Translations under genes and position numbers: made by a program
Source of the DNA: Coriobacteriaceae bacterium
GTDB lineage: Bacteria > Actinomycetota > Coriobacteriia > Coriobacteriales > UMGS124
NCBI GenBank assembly: GCA_019421015.1
Contig: JAHZGC010000024.1
Location: forward strand, 3,028-67,027
DNA length: 64,000 nucleotides
Reading direction: 5' to 3'
Notes under the pieces: model-generated
Told to the model about the DNA's origin: nothing
What the model saw: only the letters and a program-made list of their open reading frames with translations
Database searches by the model: none
Part shown: positions 28,328-37,357 of the stretch, in pieces
Position numbering within the stretch: position 1 is the stretch's first letter
Layout: each line of letters begins with the position of its first letter

Positions 28328-28714
28328 ATGCACGAGATGTCGCTTATGAAGAACGTCCTGGCTATCGTGCTCGACGAATGTGCGGGCAAGGGCGTGGTGG
28401 CGGTCAAGGAGGTGAGCCTCACCATTGGCGAGCAACGCGACGTGGCGGTCGAGTACGCCGAGGGGCTGTTTCGCTTCTTGGCCCGGGGGACTGTGGCCGA
28501 AAAGGCCACGCTCAAGGTGAGGCGCGTGCCGTTCACCGTGCGCTGCATGGAGTGCGGCGACATCTTTAAGATAGATACCCGCGATCCCGAGACCTGGGCC
28601 TGCCCGCGCTGCGGTGTGCGGCAGCGCTACCGGGTGTTCAGCGGCCACGAGTTTCAGGTCGACGCGATCGAGGTGGAGCTGGCAGGGGAGCGCGGTGCCG
28701 GTACGGCGGCGTGA
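28328..28714 (+). CDS. hypA: Hydrogenase nickel-insertion accessory protein HypA
   Basis: 128-residue metallochaperone delivering nickel to hydrogenase (or urease). It begins MHEMSLMKN, with His2 as the known Ni ligand, and has the zinc site CMEC...CPRC (about 74-77 and 94-97). ATG 28328 follows GAAAGGTGG. No hydrogenase structural or other hyp gene is in the window, so it is orphaned here. It could be co-transcribed with the Fe-S protein 165 bp upstream. Confidence 0.92.
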   Translation: MHEMSLMKNVLAIVLDECAGKGVVAVKEVSLTIGEQRDVAVEYAEGLFRFLARGTVAEKATLKVRRVPFTVRCMECGDIFKIDTRDPETWACPRCGVRQRYRVFSGHEFQVDAIEVELAGERGAGTAA

Positions 28715-28803
28715 GGGACGGGAAAGGGTGTGGGGGTTCGAGGCTGGGGCGCACGGGATTGGGGCAAGAGGCTGCAAAGCACGCTGCGGGGTTTACGATG
28801 AGG

Positions 28804-28987
28804 ATGATGTATCAGCTGAGAAAGTGAAATCTCGAAAATGATGACTTATGCATGGTATAATGTGAAAAATGATACTAGTACTATGGAGACGGCCAAAGAA
28901 ATGCCTGGAACGGTGTGAATGGTTGCAAAGATTATATCAAATGTGGGAATTTATACCATGCATTTGCCATAGATTTTACTATTGATT
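28804..28987. repeat. AT-rich interspersed element, copy 3
   Basis: 184 bp. Shared blocks with the other copies: AAATCTCGAAAATGATGAC, TATGCATG, GAAAAATGATAC, AAAGAAATGCCTGGA, GGTGTGAATGGTTGCAAA, CCATGCATTTGCCATAG, ATTGATT. Copies 2 and 3 are closest to each other. It lies between hypA and a LuxR gene. Confidence 0.7.
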
Positions 28988-29006
28988 AAATTGTCTAGAC
29001 AGGTCA

Positions 29007-29113
29007 CCGTTGGGAGGTGCGGGCTCGAAGTAACTTCGCCTGCCAACGGCGAACTACACTACGGAGGAGCAGGTTAATCAATAGGAAAAACAATAACTAT
29101 TACTATTGCATGA
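29007..29113. repeat. Hairpin and partial AT-rich element
   Basis: A stem CCGTTGG/CCAACGG (29007-29013 and 29043-29049) encloses an inner CGAAGTAACTTCG hairpin. It is followed at 29074-29113 by TTAATCAATAGG...TTGCATGATAC, which matches the start of AT-rich copy 1. AT-rich sequence therefore brackets a structured segment just before the LuxR stop. Meaning unknown. Confidence 0.5.
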
Positions 29114-29132
29114 TACTTCCCCCTGCCCGCTT

Positions 29133-30722
29133 CTACCCCCGCCCCTCATCCTTCTCGCGTTGTGCCTCCAGAAGGTCGAGCACCTGCTGGCGGTTGTGCA
29201 CACCGAGCTTGCGGTAGAGGTTCTTGCAGTGGGAGCGCACGGTGTTCTCGGACACGTAGAGGGTCTCGGCCATATGGGCCACGTCGCGGCCGCGCACGAT
29301 GAGCTCAAGGACGTCGGCTTCGCGGTTCGAGAGCTTGAAGTCCCGCTTGAGGGAACTGCAGTAGCTGGGCACCATGTCTTGCACCACCACGACCCGGCGC
29401 GTCATGACATGCTCCTGCGCCTCTTGGGCGGCGTCCGGCATGAGGGGGGTGGACGGCGTGGGAACGGGTGCATCTTTTGGTTCGGATGTGGCCCCGCCGT
29501 CTGGGAGGGTCCGAGTGTCGCCCAGGATCGGGTCGAAGTCAGACGCTTCGCCCGTGCCGCGGATCATGCCTACGATCGCCCCAGAAAACGAAAGGACGTA
29601 GATCGAGAGAAGTGCCACGACGAGCAGCTGGGCCACGTCGAGGCCTTCTCCAAAAGCCGCTCCCACCAGCCTTCCCACCAAAACGCAAAGGTAGACCGAG
29701 CCGGCAAACAGGCCGAAGACTGCTATGGGGTCGAGGTTGCGCAACCGGGCGATACGCAGGCAGGTGAGCATCATGAACATCGACACGAGGGTAAAGGCCA
29801 GGTTGGCGATGCCTGCGAAGACCGCCCGGTACTCGCTTGCCATAAAGGGCAGCAGCAGGAAGCCCGTGATGATGCCGAAGAATATGACTACGTAGGCGCC
29901 CTTAAAGGTGAACGAGCGATGTAGGCCTTCCCAAAGCCATAGCAGCAGGATCGCCGCCACCAGCATGCCTGCGGCGAGCAGGGTGTTAAGCAACAAGGCG
30001 TCGGTCTGGGTGCTGCGTGCCATGACGCGGGTGACTCCGCTTACATAGCCTACCGTGGCCACGCAGAGGACCGATCGCCAGATGCTTGAGGCGAGTCCCC
30101 CCAACCCTGCACCTGGGGTTCGGGCGATAAGCAGCCCGTCGGCCGGAGGCGTTGCAGCTCGGTCGAAGAGCTTTGCGGTGCATGCCTTGAGGAAGGCGGC
30201 GTTCAAGACGATGAGCGCAAAGACCGCCACTCCATAGGCAGTCACCTGTTGGACGAATGACAGGGCGAGGTAGAGCAGACCGCCCAGGGCGGTGCCCAGT
30301 ACGATTGTGCGGTTCGCCTGCATGGGTTCCATGCTCGCCATAACGCGCTGCCAGGCCACCAACGAGAGGGCATGGGCCATTCCCACCAGAACTGCGGAGC
30401 AACCGAGAAGCACCTGGGCATCCTGTCCACAGGAGGAGAACGCGAAAAGCCCCGCGTAGCCCAACGTCCAAGTAATGGTGGAGGGGACGGTGGTGTTGCG
30501 GTTGAACAGGCCGTTCAAGTACAGGCAGCCGAACCCGAATGAGAACAAGGTTGCTATGAACCCGGTCGAGCGAAAGGTCTCGAAGGCCGTCAGGTCGGCG
30601 GCGGCGATGCCCGAGAGGTGCACGAGGGTGATAAGGCCCCAGGCCGAGGTCGACCCAAGGGTGAGGAAGATGCCGAAGCCCAAAGTGGCGATGACGGTGG
30701 GACTCATGCGGAGAAAGGACAT
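29133..30722 (-). CDS. LuxR-family regulator with N-terminal multi-spanning membrane domain
   Basis: 529 residues. About 1-400 form around twelve hydrophobic helices; the C-terminal LuxR HTH reads KLSNREADVLELIVRGRDV, then SENTVRSHCKNLYRKLGVHN. The linker between them (about 400-460) is polar and Pro-rich. It is transcribed away from the exported flavin reductase at 31030, the arrangement of a dedicated local activator. The ATG at 30722 follows TGAGGAACCGGC. The sensor ligand is unknown but may be the reductase substrate. Confidence 0.9.
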   Translation of the reverse strand: MSFLRMSPTVIATLGFGIFLTLGSTSAWGLITLVHLSGIAAADLTAFETFRSTGFIATLFSFGFGCLYLNGLFNRNTTVPSTITWTLGYAGLFAFSSCGQDAQVLLGCSAVLVGMAHALSLVAWQRVMASMEPMQANRTIVLGTALGGLLYLALSFVQQVTAYGVAVFALIVLNAAFLKACTAKLFDRAATPPADGLLIARTPGAGLGGLASSIWRSVLCVATVGYVSGVTRVMARSTQTDALLLNTLLAAGMLVAAILLLWLWEGLHRSFTFKGAYVVIFFGIITGFLLLPFMASEYRAVFAGIANLAFTLVSMFMMLTCLRIARLRNLDPIAVFGLFAGSVYLCVLVGRLVGAAFGEGLDVAQLLVVALLSIYVLSFSGAIVGMIRGTGEASDFDPILGDTRTLPDGGATSEPKDAPVPTPSTPLMPDAAQEAQEHVMTRRVVVVQDMVPSYCSSLKRDFKLSNREADVLELIVRGRDVAHMAETLYVSENTVRSHCKNLYRKLGVHNRQQVLDLLEAQREKDEGRG

Positions 30723-30805
30723 GCCGGTTCCTCACGGGTCGGATGAGCGCTGGGTTTGGCGTACAGGATAACCGGTGGCACCGGTTTTATATGCGACGAT
30801 GGCAA

Positions 30806-30905
30806 AAATCACCCGTGCCATGGGAGGGATGGTACGTTGCGACGTGCTTGCGTGCGACGGCGGCCCGGAGAGGTGAACGCACAAAACCACCCGCGCCATG
30901 GGAGG
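30806..30905. promoter_or_regulatory. Two 22-bp direct repeats in a LuxR/reductase control region
   Basis: 30806-30827 and 30884-30905 are 20/22 identical, each with the core CGCCATGGGAGG or CGTGCCATGGGAGG; their starts are 78 bp apart. The rest of 30723-31029 holds no gene. They are candidate operators for the LuxR protein at 29133 acting on the reductase at 31030. Confidence 0.55.
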
Positions 30906-31029
30906 CGGCTCCGCGGGGGCACCGTATCGTTGATGACAGCGCGGCCCATTGCGATGGGCAATAACGAGGCCGCGGTATTGTCCGCTGTGCCCGCAGCACG
31001 GGCACGTCGAGATCATGGAGGTTTGTTTT

Positions 31030-32751
31030 ATGGCCGAGCACACCATTGCCTTCGACCGCCGCAAGTTCATCAAGGGAGCCGCCGTTGCCACCGCCGGCAC
31101 GATGGCCCTTGGATGCGTGGGTGCCGCCGGTGCCGATGGCACCGTAGCGTTGAGCGCCGAGACCGTCAACAACGGTTCCTGGGCGTTCGAGGTGGCTCCC
31201 GACCCGGTGTCTGAGGACCAGATCGCCCAGACGTACGAGGCCGACGTAATCGTGATCGGCGCCGGCGTGTCGGGCCTTGTGTGTGCGGCGTCCGCCACCG
31301 AGGAGGGTGCCGACGTCATTCTGTTCGCCGCCAGCTCCACGCCGGTCTCGCGCGGCGGCTCCAACCACGGCATCGGCACCAAGATGCACGAGCGCCTGGG
31401 GATCACCGACTATACCAAGGACACCATTTCTGGCATGTTCAAGCGCGAGCTCGCCCGCAACGGCTACCTGGTTGACCAGAAGAAGTGGTGGCGCTGGGCA
31501 AACAACAGCGCGCCGATCATGAACTGGCTCATCGACCTCATGGAAGACGCCGGCTACACCACCACGATGGAGATCGGCTACGACGACCCCGACGGCACGT
31601 TTACCGCCCATCCCGGCTCGCACAACTGGGTCGAGGTCTGCGACGGCGTGGAGTCGGGCGCCCGTACCGGCGAGAACCTGGTCATGAACCTGCTGGCCGA
31701 CAAGGTGCAGGCCCAGGGTGGCACCATCCATTACAAGACCGTGGCCCAGTACCTTGAGCGCGAGGATGACAACACCGGCCGCGTGACCTCCGTGGTGGCG
31801 CTGGACCCCGATGGCAACTACGTGCGCTACGTGGGCCGCAAGGCGGTGGTCATGGCCACCGGTGATTTCTCGGCTAACCAGGACATGATGGCCAAATACT
31901 GTGGCTGGGTTGCCCCGCTGCTGCAGTATAACGAGATAGACTACGACGCTGCCTTCCAGTTCGGTGGCCTGGGCGGTGGAGACGGTCAGAAGATGGGCCT
32001 GTGGGTGGGGGGCGCCTGGCAGCGCTGCCAGCCCAACGCCCCCATGATCGACGCCGTGGGCCCGATGCCGTACCGCCAGTCAATCGCCGACTTCTCGGGG
32101 CTGCTGCTCAACAAGAAGGGCGAGCGCTACTCCAACGAGGACACGATCTTCTCGTACGGCACCTACGCCATGATGATGCAGCCCGACATGACGCGCTATG
32201 GCATCTGGGACAGCGCCTACGCCACCTGGTTCCCGCAGTGGGAGACCTTTGGCGCCACCATCGTTGAGAACGAGGGCAAGAACTTCTTTACCCCCGAGCA
32301 ATACAAGGAGCAGTGGGACGCCAACGTCGAGAACGGCACGTTCGTCAAGGGCGACACCGTGGAGGAGGTGCTGGCCCAGCTCGAGGGTCTCGACGCCGAG
32401 CAGGCCGCCCAGTCGGTGGCGCGCTACAACGAGCTGTGCGCCGCAGGCTACGACGAGGATTTCCACAAGGAAGCGACCCTGCTCGCCCCCATCGCCGAGG
32501 GCCCCTTCTACGGGTGCAAGCTCACCATGGGGCCTGCCAACTTCCTGTGTGTGACCGGCGGCCTGCGCACCAACGAGAAGATGCAGGTCTGCGAGGAGGA
32601 CGACACCCCCATCGAGGGCCTGTACAACCTCGGTATCATGGCGGGCGATTCTTACGGCAACTGCTACAACTTTGCCATTTGCGGCCACAACCTGGGCATG
32701 AACTGCATCACGCTGCCCTACCTGCTGGGTAAGGAGCTTGCTGAGGCGTAA
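31030..32751 (+). CDS. Exported FAD-dependent reductase (fumarate/urocanate reductase-like)
   Basis: 573-residue Tat-exported flavoprotein (FDRRKFIKG, residues 8-16). FAD motif ADVIVIGAGVSGLVCA near 70-85; VVMATGDFSANQDM near 275; C-terminal GLYNLGIMAGDSYGNCYNF region. The substrate-contact region PFYGCKLTMGPANFLCVTGG resembles that of urocanate and related reductases, but the substrate cannot be assigned. ATG 31030 follows ATGGAGG; the upstream open frame is not conserved. It is divergent from a membrane LuxR gene, with paired repeats between them, and is followed by a bidirectional hairpin shared with the convergent reductase. Confidence 0.91.
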   Translation: MAEHTIAFDRRKFIKGAAVATAGTMALGCVGAAGADGTVALSAETVNNGSWAFEVAPDPVSEDQIAQTYEADVIVIGAGVSGLVCAASATEEGADVILFAASSTPVSRGGSNHGIGTKMHERLGITDYTKDTISGMFKRELARNGYLVDQKKWWRWANNSAPIMNWLIDLMEDAGYTTTMEIGYDDPDGTFTAHPGSHNWVEVCDGVESGARTGENLVMNLLADKVQAQGGTIHYKTVAQYLEREDDNTGRVTSVVALDPDGNYVRYVGRKAVVMATGDFSANQDMMAKYCGWVAPLLQYNEIDYDAAFQFGGLGGGDGQKMGLWVGGAWQRCQPNAPMIDAVGPMPYRQSIADFSGLLLNKKGERYSNEDTIFSYGTYAMMMQPDMTRYGIWDSAYATWFPQWETFGATIVENEGKNFFTPEQYKEQWDANVENGTFVKGDTVEEVLAQLEGLDAEQAAQSVARYNELCAAGYDEDFHKEATLLAPIAEGPFYGCKLTMGPANFLCVTGGLRTNEKMQVCEEDDTPIEGLYNLGIMAGDSYGNCYNFAICGHNLGMNCITLPYLLGKELAEA

Positions 32752-32771
32752 GTCGCCCTCACCCCATGTAA

Positions 32772-32810
32772 AGCCTCCCTGCCATGGCGAATGACAGGGA
32801 GGCTGTTTTT
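32772..32810. terminator. Bidirectional terminator between convergent reductase genes
   Basis: AGCCTCCCTG and CAGGGAGGCT form a ten-pair stem followed by GTTTTTG on the plus strand, with TTTA after the stem on the minus strand. It ends the reductases at 31030 and 32879. Confidence 0.85.
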
Positions 32811-32878
32811 GTGCTTGGCGGCTTGCCGCCTTTGGCTGCCTGTTCGAGAACGGCGTTCCTATGCCGTCTCTGTGCCCC

Positions 32879-34687
32879 TTACGCCTGCGAGGCGTACAGC
32901 CCGGCGATATAGCCGGCAGTCTGGACCTTGCCCAGGCCGTGGGTGTGCATGCCGCCGGCGCACTCGCCGCAGGCGAACAGGCCCTCGATGGGCTCGCCTG
33001 CCACCGTGAGCACCTGACGGTGGCCATCGGTGCGCAGGCCGGTCAGGGTGTCGTGGGGCACCGGGGTCGACCAGGCGGCGTAGAAGGGGCCGGTCTCGAT
33101 CTTCTTGGTCATGAGGTCGGGCGACTTGCCGAAGTCCTCGTCCACGCCGCCGTCGACCATCGAGTTGTAACGCTCTACGGTCTCCGCGAGCACCGCCGGG
33201 TCCATGGGGTAGTCCTCGTAGTACTTGTTCACGATGTTCTGGGCCAGCTCCTCGATGGTGTCTCCGCTGAAGAAGTAGCCGTTCTCGGTGTCGACGTCGG
33301 GATACTCGCAGTTAAAGCCCTCGCTTGCCGCGTAGTCGGCGTCAAAGATGGTCCACAGGGGCCCGCCCACGCGGCGCGCCTCGGGGGTGCCCTCGTCGAG
33401 GATCACGCTGCCGAAGCAGGCGGCGAAGTAGTCCCACATGCCGTCGCCGTCGGAGTAGAAGCCGTTCTGGGCGTCCTCGTCGTAGAAGCGCTTGCCGAGC
33501 ATGTTCACCTGGATGGCACCGTCGAAGTTGTAGAGGTAGAGGCCCTTGGCGCCGGCGAACTCAAAGACCGGCGACTCGGTGTCCCAGCGCAGGTTCTTGT
33601 AGCCGTAACGGCACCCGGCGCCGATGGCCGCGGCAAAGGGCCACTTGCACTGCACGGTCCAGTTGGCCGTGGAGCCCAGGCCGGCGCCGATGGCCATGCC
33701 CGCGATCTCGCCCGAGGCGTCGGCGTAGCTAAAGGGCTCGCCGGCCACACCGTCGTACTCCTGGGTCCAGCGGGGGTCGAACATGGTGCGGTACTCCACG
33801 TTGCTCATGCCGCCGCCGGTGGCCAGGATCACGGCCTTGTTGGCCTTGAAGGTGAGCTCGGAGGTTTCGTCGACGATGGCCTCGTCGCCGTGGAGGCCCA
33901 CCAGCTGGGTGCCGTCCTTGAGGAAGCGCGGGGTGTAGCTGGCCCGCACGCCCACCACGCGGCCGTTCTCGTCCTGGATCAGGGCGTCCATGTGGCGGTT
34001 GTACATGAAGTCCACGCCCTCTTTAAGGGCGGTCTCCTCAAAGGGGCGGGTGACGCCGATGCCGTTGAGCTCGCCCTCGTTCACCTTGCCGTTGGTGAGG
34101 TTCACGTAACCGGTGGGGTCGGCCGGGGCCTTGCGCGCCACGGTCTCGCAGTCGGTGCCGCCGTCTTCCATGTAGGTCTTGTACATGCTCGGTTCCTGGT
34201 CGACCATCTTCATGCCCTTGGAGAGCATCCACTCGAAGCACTCGACGCTGCGGTTGGCGAACTCGCGCACGATCTCGCGGTCATTGAAGCGCGAGTCGAG
34301 GGGCACGGGGTTGGTGTGGTCGAGGTAGACCTGCTCGGCGCTGTCCTCGATGCCGTACTCCTGCTGGATCGAGGTGCCGCCGCCCGAGTGGGTGAGGCCG
34401 TGGGAGAGCGCCGCGTGGCCGCCCATCTCGAAGTTGGCGTCGATGCAGATGACCTTGCAGCCTTCGTCGTTGGCCTTGAGGGCGGCGAGCAGGCCCGCCC
34501 CGCCGGCGCCGCAGACCACGATGTCGTACTCGTAGTCCCAGCTCTCGGGCACGGCGGTCTCGGCCGCCTTGGCGGTCATGGTCTTGAGCAGGCCGGTCTG
34601 CGAGGCCGCCGTTGCCGCGGCGCCGAGGCCGAGGGCGCTCATACCGGTGACGAATCCCCTGCGCGAAACATCGCTGCGTGCTGCCAT
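32879..34687 (-). CDS. Exported FAD-dependent reductase (fumarate reductase flavoprotein-like)
   Basis: 602 residues, the member of the set closest to classical fumarate-reductase flavoproteins. Tat signal VSRRGFVTG (7-15); FAD motif YDIVVCGAGGAGLLAA near 54; GGHAALSHGLTHSGGGTS near 88-105; AVILATGGGMSNV near 292; C-terminal DTLTGLRTDG and GLFACGECAGGMHTHGLG. Heme and FMN-binding domains are absent, so a separate electron donor is needed. ATG 34687 follows AAGGAGG. It is divergent from the LuxR gene at 35065, with a CRP-like box and repeated GGTTGGT motifs between them. Confidence 0.92.
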   Translation of the reverse strand: MAARSDVSRRGFVTGMSALGLGAAATAASQTGLLKTMTAKAAETAVPESWDYEYDIVVCGAGGAGLLAALKANDEGCKVICIDANFEMGGHAALSHGLTHSGGGTSIQQEYGIEDSAEQVYLDHTNPVPLDSRFNDREIVREFANRSVECFEWMLSKGMKMVDQEPSMYKTYMEDGGTDCETVARKAPADPTGYVNLTNGKVNEGELNGIGVTRPFEETALKEGVDFMYNRHMDALIQDENGRVVGVRASYTPRFLKDGTQLVGLHGDEAIVDETSELTFKANKAVILATGGGMSNVEYRTMFDPRWTQEYDGVAGEPFSYADASGEIAGMAIGAGLGSTANWTVQCKWPFAAAIGAGCRYGYKNLRWDTESPVFEFAGAKGLYLYNFDGAIQVNMLGKRFYDEDAQNGFYSDGDGMWDYFAACFGSVILDEGTPEARRVGGPLWTIFDADYAASEGFNCEYPDVDTENGYFFSGDTIEELAQNIVNKYYEDYPMDPAVLAETVERYNSMVDGGVDEDFGKSPDLMTKKIETGPFYAAWSTPVPHDTLTGLRTDGHRQVLTVAGEPIEGLFACGECAGGMHTHGLGKVQTAGYIAGLYASQA

Positions 34688-34818
34688 GGTGCATCCTCCT
34701 TAGCTGCGGGCCGGCCGCCCCTTGCGGCCTGAGACCCTCGTTGTACGCGTGCCGCTCATCTCGAACGAGGTGGCGTGCGGAACGACTCGCATCATGGCCC
34801 TGCAGCGCCAAATGGGGC

Positions 34819-34916
34819 ACCCCCTTCTGGTTGGTGTGATTAAAGTCACAGGTAGATATCGGTATCTGTCGATTTTGTTTCGACTTCTATAACAATGGCC
34901 CCCTTGTGGTTGGTGG
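34819..34916. promoter_or_regulatory. Control region with CRP-like box and repeated GGTTGGT motifs
   Basis: TGTGATTAAAGTCACA at 34835-34850 is a perfect TGTGA-N6-TCACA site. AGATATCGGTATCT at 34854-34867 is a second inverted repeat. CCCCCTTCTGGTTGGT (ending 34834) and CCCCCTTGTGGTTGGT (ending 34914) flank them, and a third like motif lies at 1210-1223. All sit in the gap between a reductase (minus) and a LuxR gene (plus). Sites are read directly; the regulators are inferred. Confidence 0.6.
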
Positions 34917-35064
34917 GGGGCGTTGAGATTCCTAAACTGTGCGCTCGGGGAGACACCACCTCGGAGGGGGTGTTCCCCGGGGCCTGCCGGTGGTAGTTTT
35001 ACGCATCCTCATTTGGCCGGCCCCGCGGTGCAAGGCGTCAAGACGGCGGTGGAGGTAGGGCGCG

Positions 35065-36531
35065 ATGGCCGAAGAGCCCCGGGGGAGCAAGACGGGAGAC
35101 GAGTCGCAGCCGTGGGTTTCGAGCGCGGTGCTGTGCCTGGCGCTCTCGCTGTCGTTCACCTCGACATGGCTTCTCAACGCCGTGGGCTACCCGGCTGTCG
35201 ACGGGTTCTGCCCTCAGGGGCGCCTCGTCGCCCCGCTGGTGGGGGCCCTTGCGGCGGCGTTGTTCTCACTGCTCTCCCAGAATCACCCCCGCCTGTTCAC
35301 CGCGCCTTTTACGCTGTGGGCAACCCTGGCCGGCATCGTGGTGTCAACGGCGGGCATCTATCTTGCGGTGCCGGTGGAGAACGGCCTGCTTGCCGGCGCC
35401 TCCCTTTGCGTGCGTTGGGTGGCCTGTGTGCTGCGCGACATCGTGCTCGGTTTTGCGATAGCGGGCCTGGGCGCACGCCGCTGCGCGCTCGTTCTGGTCT
35501 TTGCCTATCTGCTGCGCTACGTGTGGGCGGCGCTTTTGGGCTGTCTGCCCGACGAGGCCCAGGTGGCGGCCTTCTTCTGCTGTGCACCGGTGGGGTTGCT
35601 TTTGCTCTGGCGGCAGGCCCGCCCCCTGTTGGCGCGGGTGGAGGCCTTGGGTGCGCCGGCGAGCCTGCGGGTCACGAACCCCCTGTCGTTCTTGCCCTCC
35701 ACGGGGCGTATGTTCGGGCTGATCCTGCTGTTCCATGCGGCTTTGGGATTCTCGACCACCTTTGGGTCCGGGTCCTATGTGCGCGGGTCGATCGCTGCGG
35801 TCGTTGGGCTGCTCGCCCTGTTCGGCGTGTTGGCCGCATTGGTGGGCGCGGGGGTCGTGAGGTCTGCCGACGCCCTGTATGCGGGGTCGTACCTGCTGGC
35901 TACGGCGGGCTTTTTGCTGGTGCCGGGGCTGGCGGGCAGGGGCGTCTTTGCCCACTTCTGGTGCAACGCCCTGTGCGAGGCGGGGTCGTCGCTGTTCTCG
36001 CTGGCCTTGTGGTACCTGGTGGCGCGGGTGGGGGCCCGCAGCCCGGCCGCGATGCTTCCCTTTGTATGCATGGTGCGTTCGGCGCGCGGGTTTGGTATAG
36101 CGCTCGGCACCTGGGGCGGGGTGTTCGCCAACGTGCTCGCCTTTGACCGCGTGGAGTCGGTGTCGGTGTTTGTGGCCGGCGTGGTGTTCGTCTTCTGCGC
36201 CTACAACTTTTTGTTCGCCCGGCGTTTCAGCTTCGACGCCGCCGCCGAGGGGCTGGCCCCCCTCCACGAGGCCCCTGCGGTGACCGAGCCGAGCGAGGAA
36301 CATGCCCCGGCGATCGAGCGCTCATGCGAGGCTGTGGCCGCGCGCTGCCAGCTGACCGCCCGCGAACTCGACGTGCTGCTCCTGCTGGCCCGCGGCCGCA
36401 ACGCCGCCTATATCCAGGAGGAGCTGGGCCTGACCCGCAGCACCGCCAAGTCCTACGTGGCCGACGTCTACCGCAAGCTCGATGTGCATTCGCATCAGGA
36501 GCTTATCGACGTGGTCGAGGGGCGGGAGTAG
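35065..36531 (+). CDS. LuxR-family regulator with N-terminal multi-spanning membrane domain
   Basis: 488 residues. About 15-385 are hydrophobic helices; the C-terminal HTH reads CQLTARELDVLLLLARGRN, then TRSTAKSYVADVYRKLDVHS, ending VHSHQELIDVVEGRE. It is divergent from the exported reductase at 34687, its probable target. ATG 35065 follows GGAGG. The same C-terminal sequence survives in the fragment at 14721, so a close paralogue once stood there. Confidence 0.9.
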   Translation: MAEEPRGSKTGDESQPWVSSAVLCLALSLSFTSTWLLNAVGYPAVDGFCPQGRLVAPLVGALAAALFSLLSQNHPRLFTAPFTLWATLAGIVVSTAGIYLAVPVENGLLAGASLCVRWVACVLRDIVLGFAIAGLGARRCALVLVFAYLLRYVWAALLGCLPDEAQVAAFFCCAPVGLLLLWRQARPLLARVEALGAPASLRVTNPLSFLPSTGRMFGLILLFHAALGFSTTFGSGSYVRGSIAAVVGLLALFGVLAALVGAGVVRSADALYAGSYLLATAGFLLVPGLAGRGVFAHFWCNALCEAGSSLFSLALWYLVARVGARSPAAMLPFVCMVRSARGFGIALGTWGGVFANVLAFDRVESVSVFVAGVVFVFCAYNFLFARRFSFDAAAEGLAPLHEAPAVTEPSEEHAPAIERSCEAVAARCQLTARELDVLLLLARGRNAAYIQEELGLTRSTAKSYVADVYRKLDVHSHQELIDVVEGRE

Positions 36532-36627
36532 GAGAGGGCGATCCTGTAGACTTATCCCAAGCGACATATCCCGGTTGCGTTTCAAACGGCGCATAGCCGC
36601 TCGCCCCGAACGTCGAAAGGACGCCCC

Positions 36628-37320
36628 ATGGACACCGTGCTTGCCGAGCTGCGCGTGCTGCAGGACCCCGCCTACCGTGCCTTCCATAGCAGGCTGGTCC
36701 CCACCGTGGACCCCGAGCGCATCATCGGCGTGCGTACCCCGGCGCTGCGGGCCTATGCCAAACGGCTGGCCCGCGAGCGGCCCGACGAGGCCCGGGCGTT
36801 CATGGCTGAGGCACCGCACACCTACTACGAGGAGAACAACCTGCATGGCGAGCTGATCGACCTGCTCTATAGGCGCGACCTCGAGACGACGCTGCTCGAG
36901 CTCGACGGGTTTCTCCCCCAGGTCGACAACTGGGCGACCTGCGACCTGCTCGCCCCCAAGGTGCTGGCGCGCCACCCGCAGGCCACGCTTGCCAAGGTGC
37001 GCGACGTCTGGCTGGCCAGCGACCACCTGTATACCGTGCGGTTTGGGATCAACGAGCTCATGCGGGACTTCTTGGGCGAGCGGTTCGAGGCGGACCACCT
37101 GCGCTGGGTGGCCGGGCTGCCCGCGGGGGAGTACTACCTCGACATGGGGCGCGCCTGGTACTTCAGCATGGCGCTCGTCAAACAGTACGAGGCGACGGTC
37201 GGGATGTTCGAGACGCCGGTGCTCGACGCGTGGACCCACAACAAGGCCCTGCAGAAGGCACGCGAGAGCCGGCGGGTGCCGCAGGAGGTCAAGGACTACC
37301 TGCAGGGGCTTAAGGTGTAG
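36628..37320 (+). CDS. DNA alkylation repair protein, AlkD-like
   Basis: 230-residue all-helical HEAT-like repeat protein of the AlkD family (alkylpurine DNA glycosylase type). Recognisable blocks: IIGVRTPALRAYAKRLAR (about 32-49), YYEENNLHGELIDLL (66-80), VDNWATCDLLAPK (98-110) and the terminal KALQKARESRRVPQEVKDYL. Many members of this short sub-branch are uncharacterised, so glycosylase activity is an inference. AAAGGA precedes the ATG. It converges with the DegV gene with a 37-bp gap and no clear terminator. Confidence 0.85.
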   Translation: MDTVLAELRVLQDPAYRAFHSRLVPTVDPERIIGVRTPALRAYAKRLARERPDEARAFMAEAPHTYYEENNLHGELIDLLYRRDLETTLLELDGFLPQVDNWATCDLLAPKVLARHPQATLAKVRDVWLASDHLYTVRFGINELMRDFLGERFEADHLRWVAGLPAGEYYLDMGRAWYFSMALVKQYEATVGMFETPVLDAWTHNKALQKARESRRVPQEVKDYLQGLKV

Positions 37321-37357
37321 GGGCAGCGCAAAAAAGGGGAGTGCCTTACCTGCGACC

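Noticed and set aside
28800..29115. Retron or group II intron RNA in the AT-rich/hairpin region
   Set aside because: No reverse transcriptase gene nearby and no domain V-like hairpin or msr/msd layout could be found.
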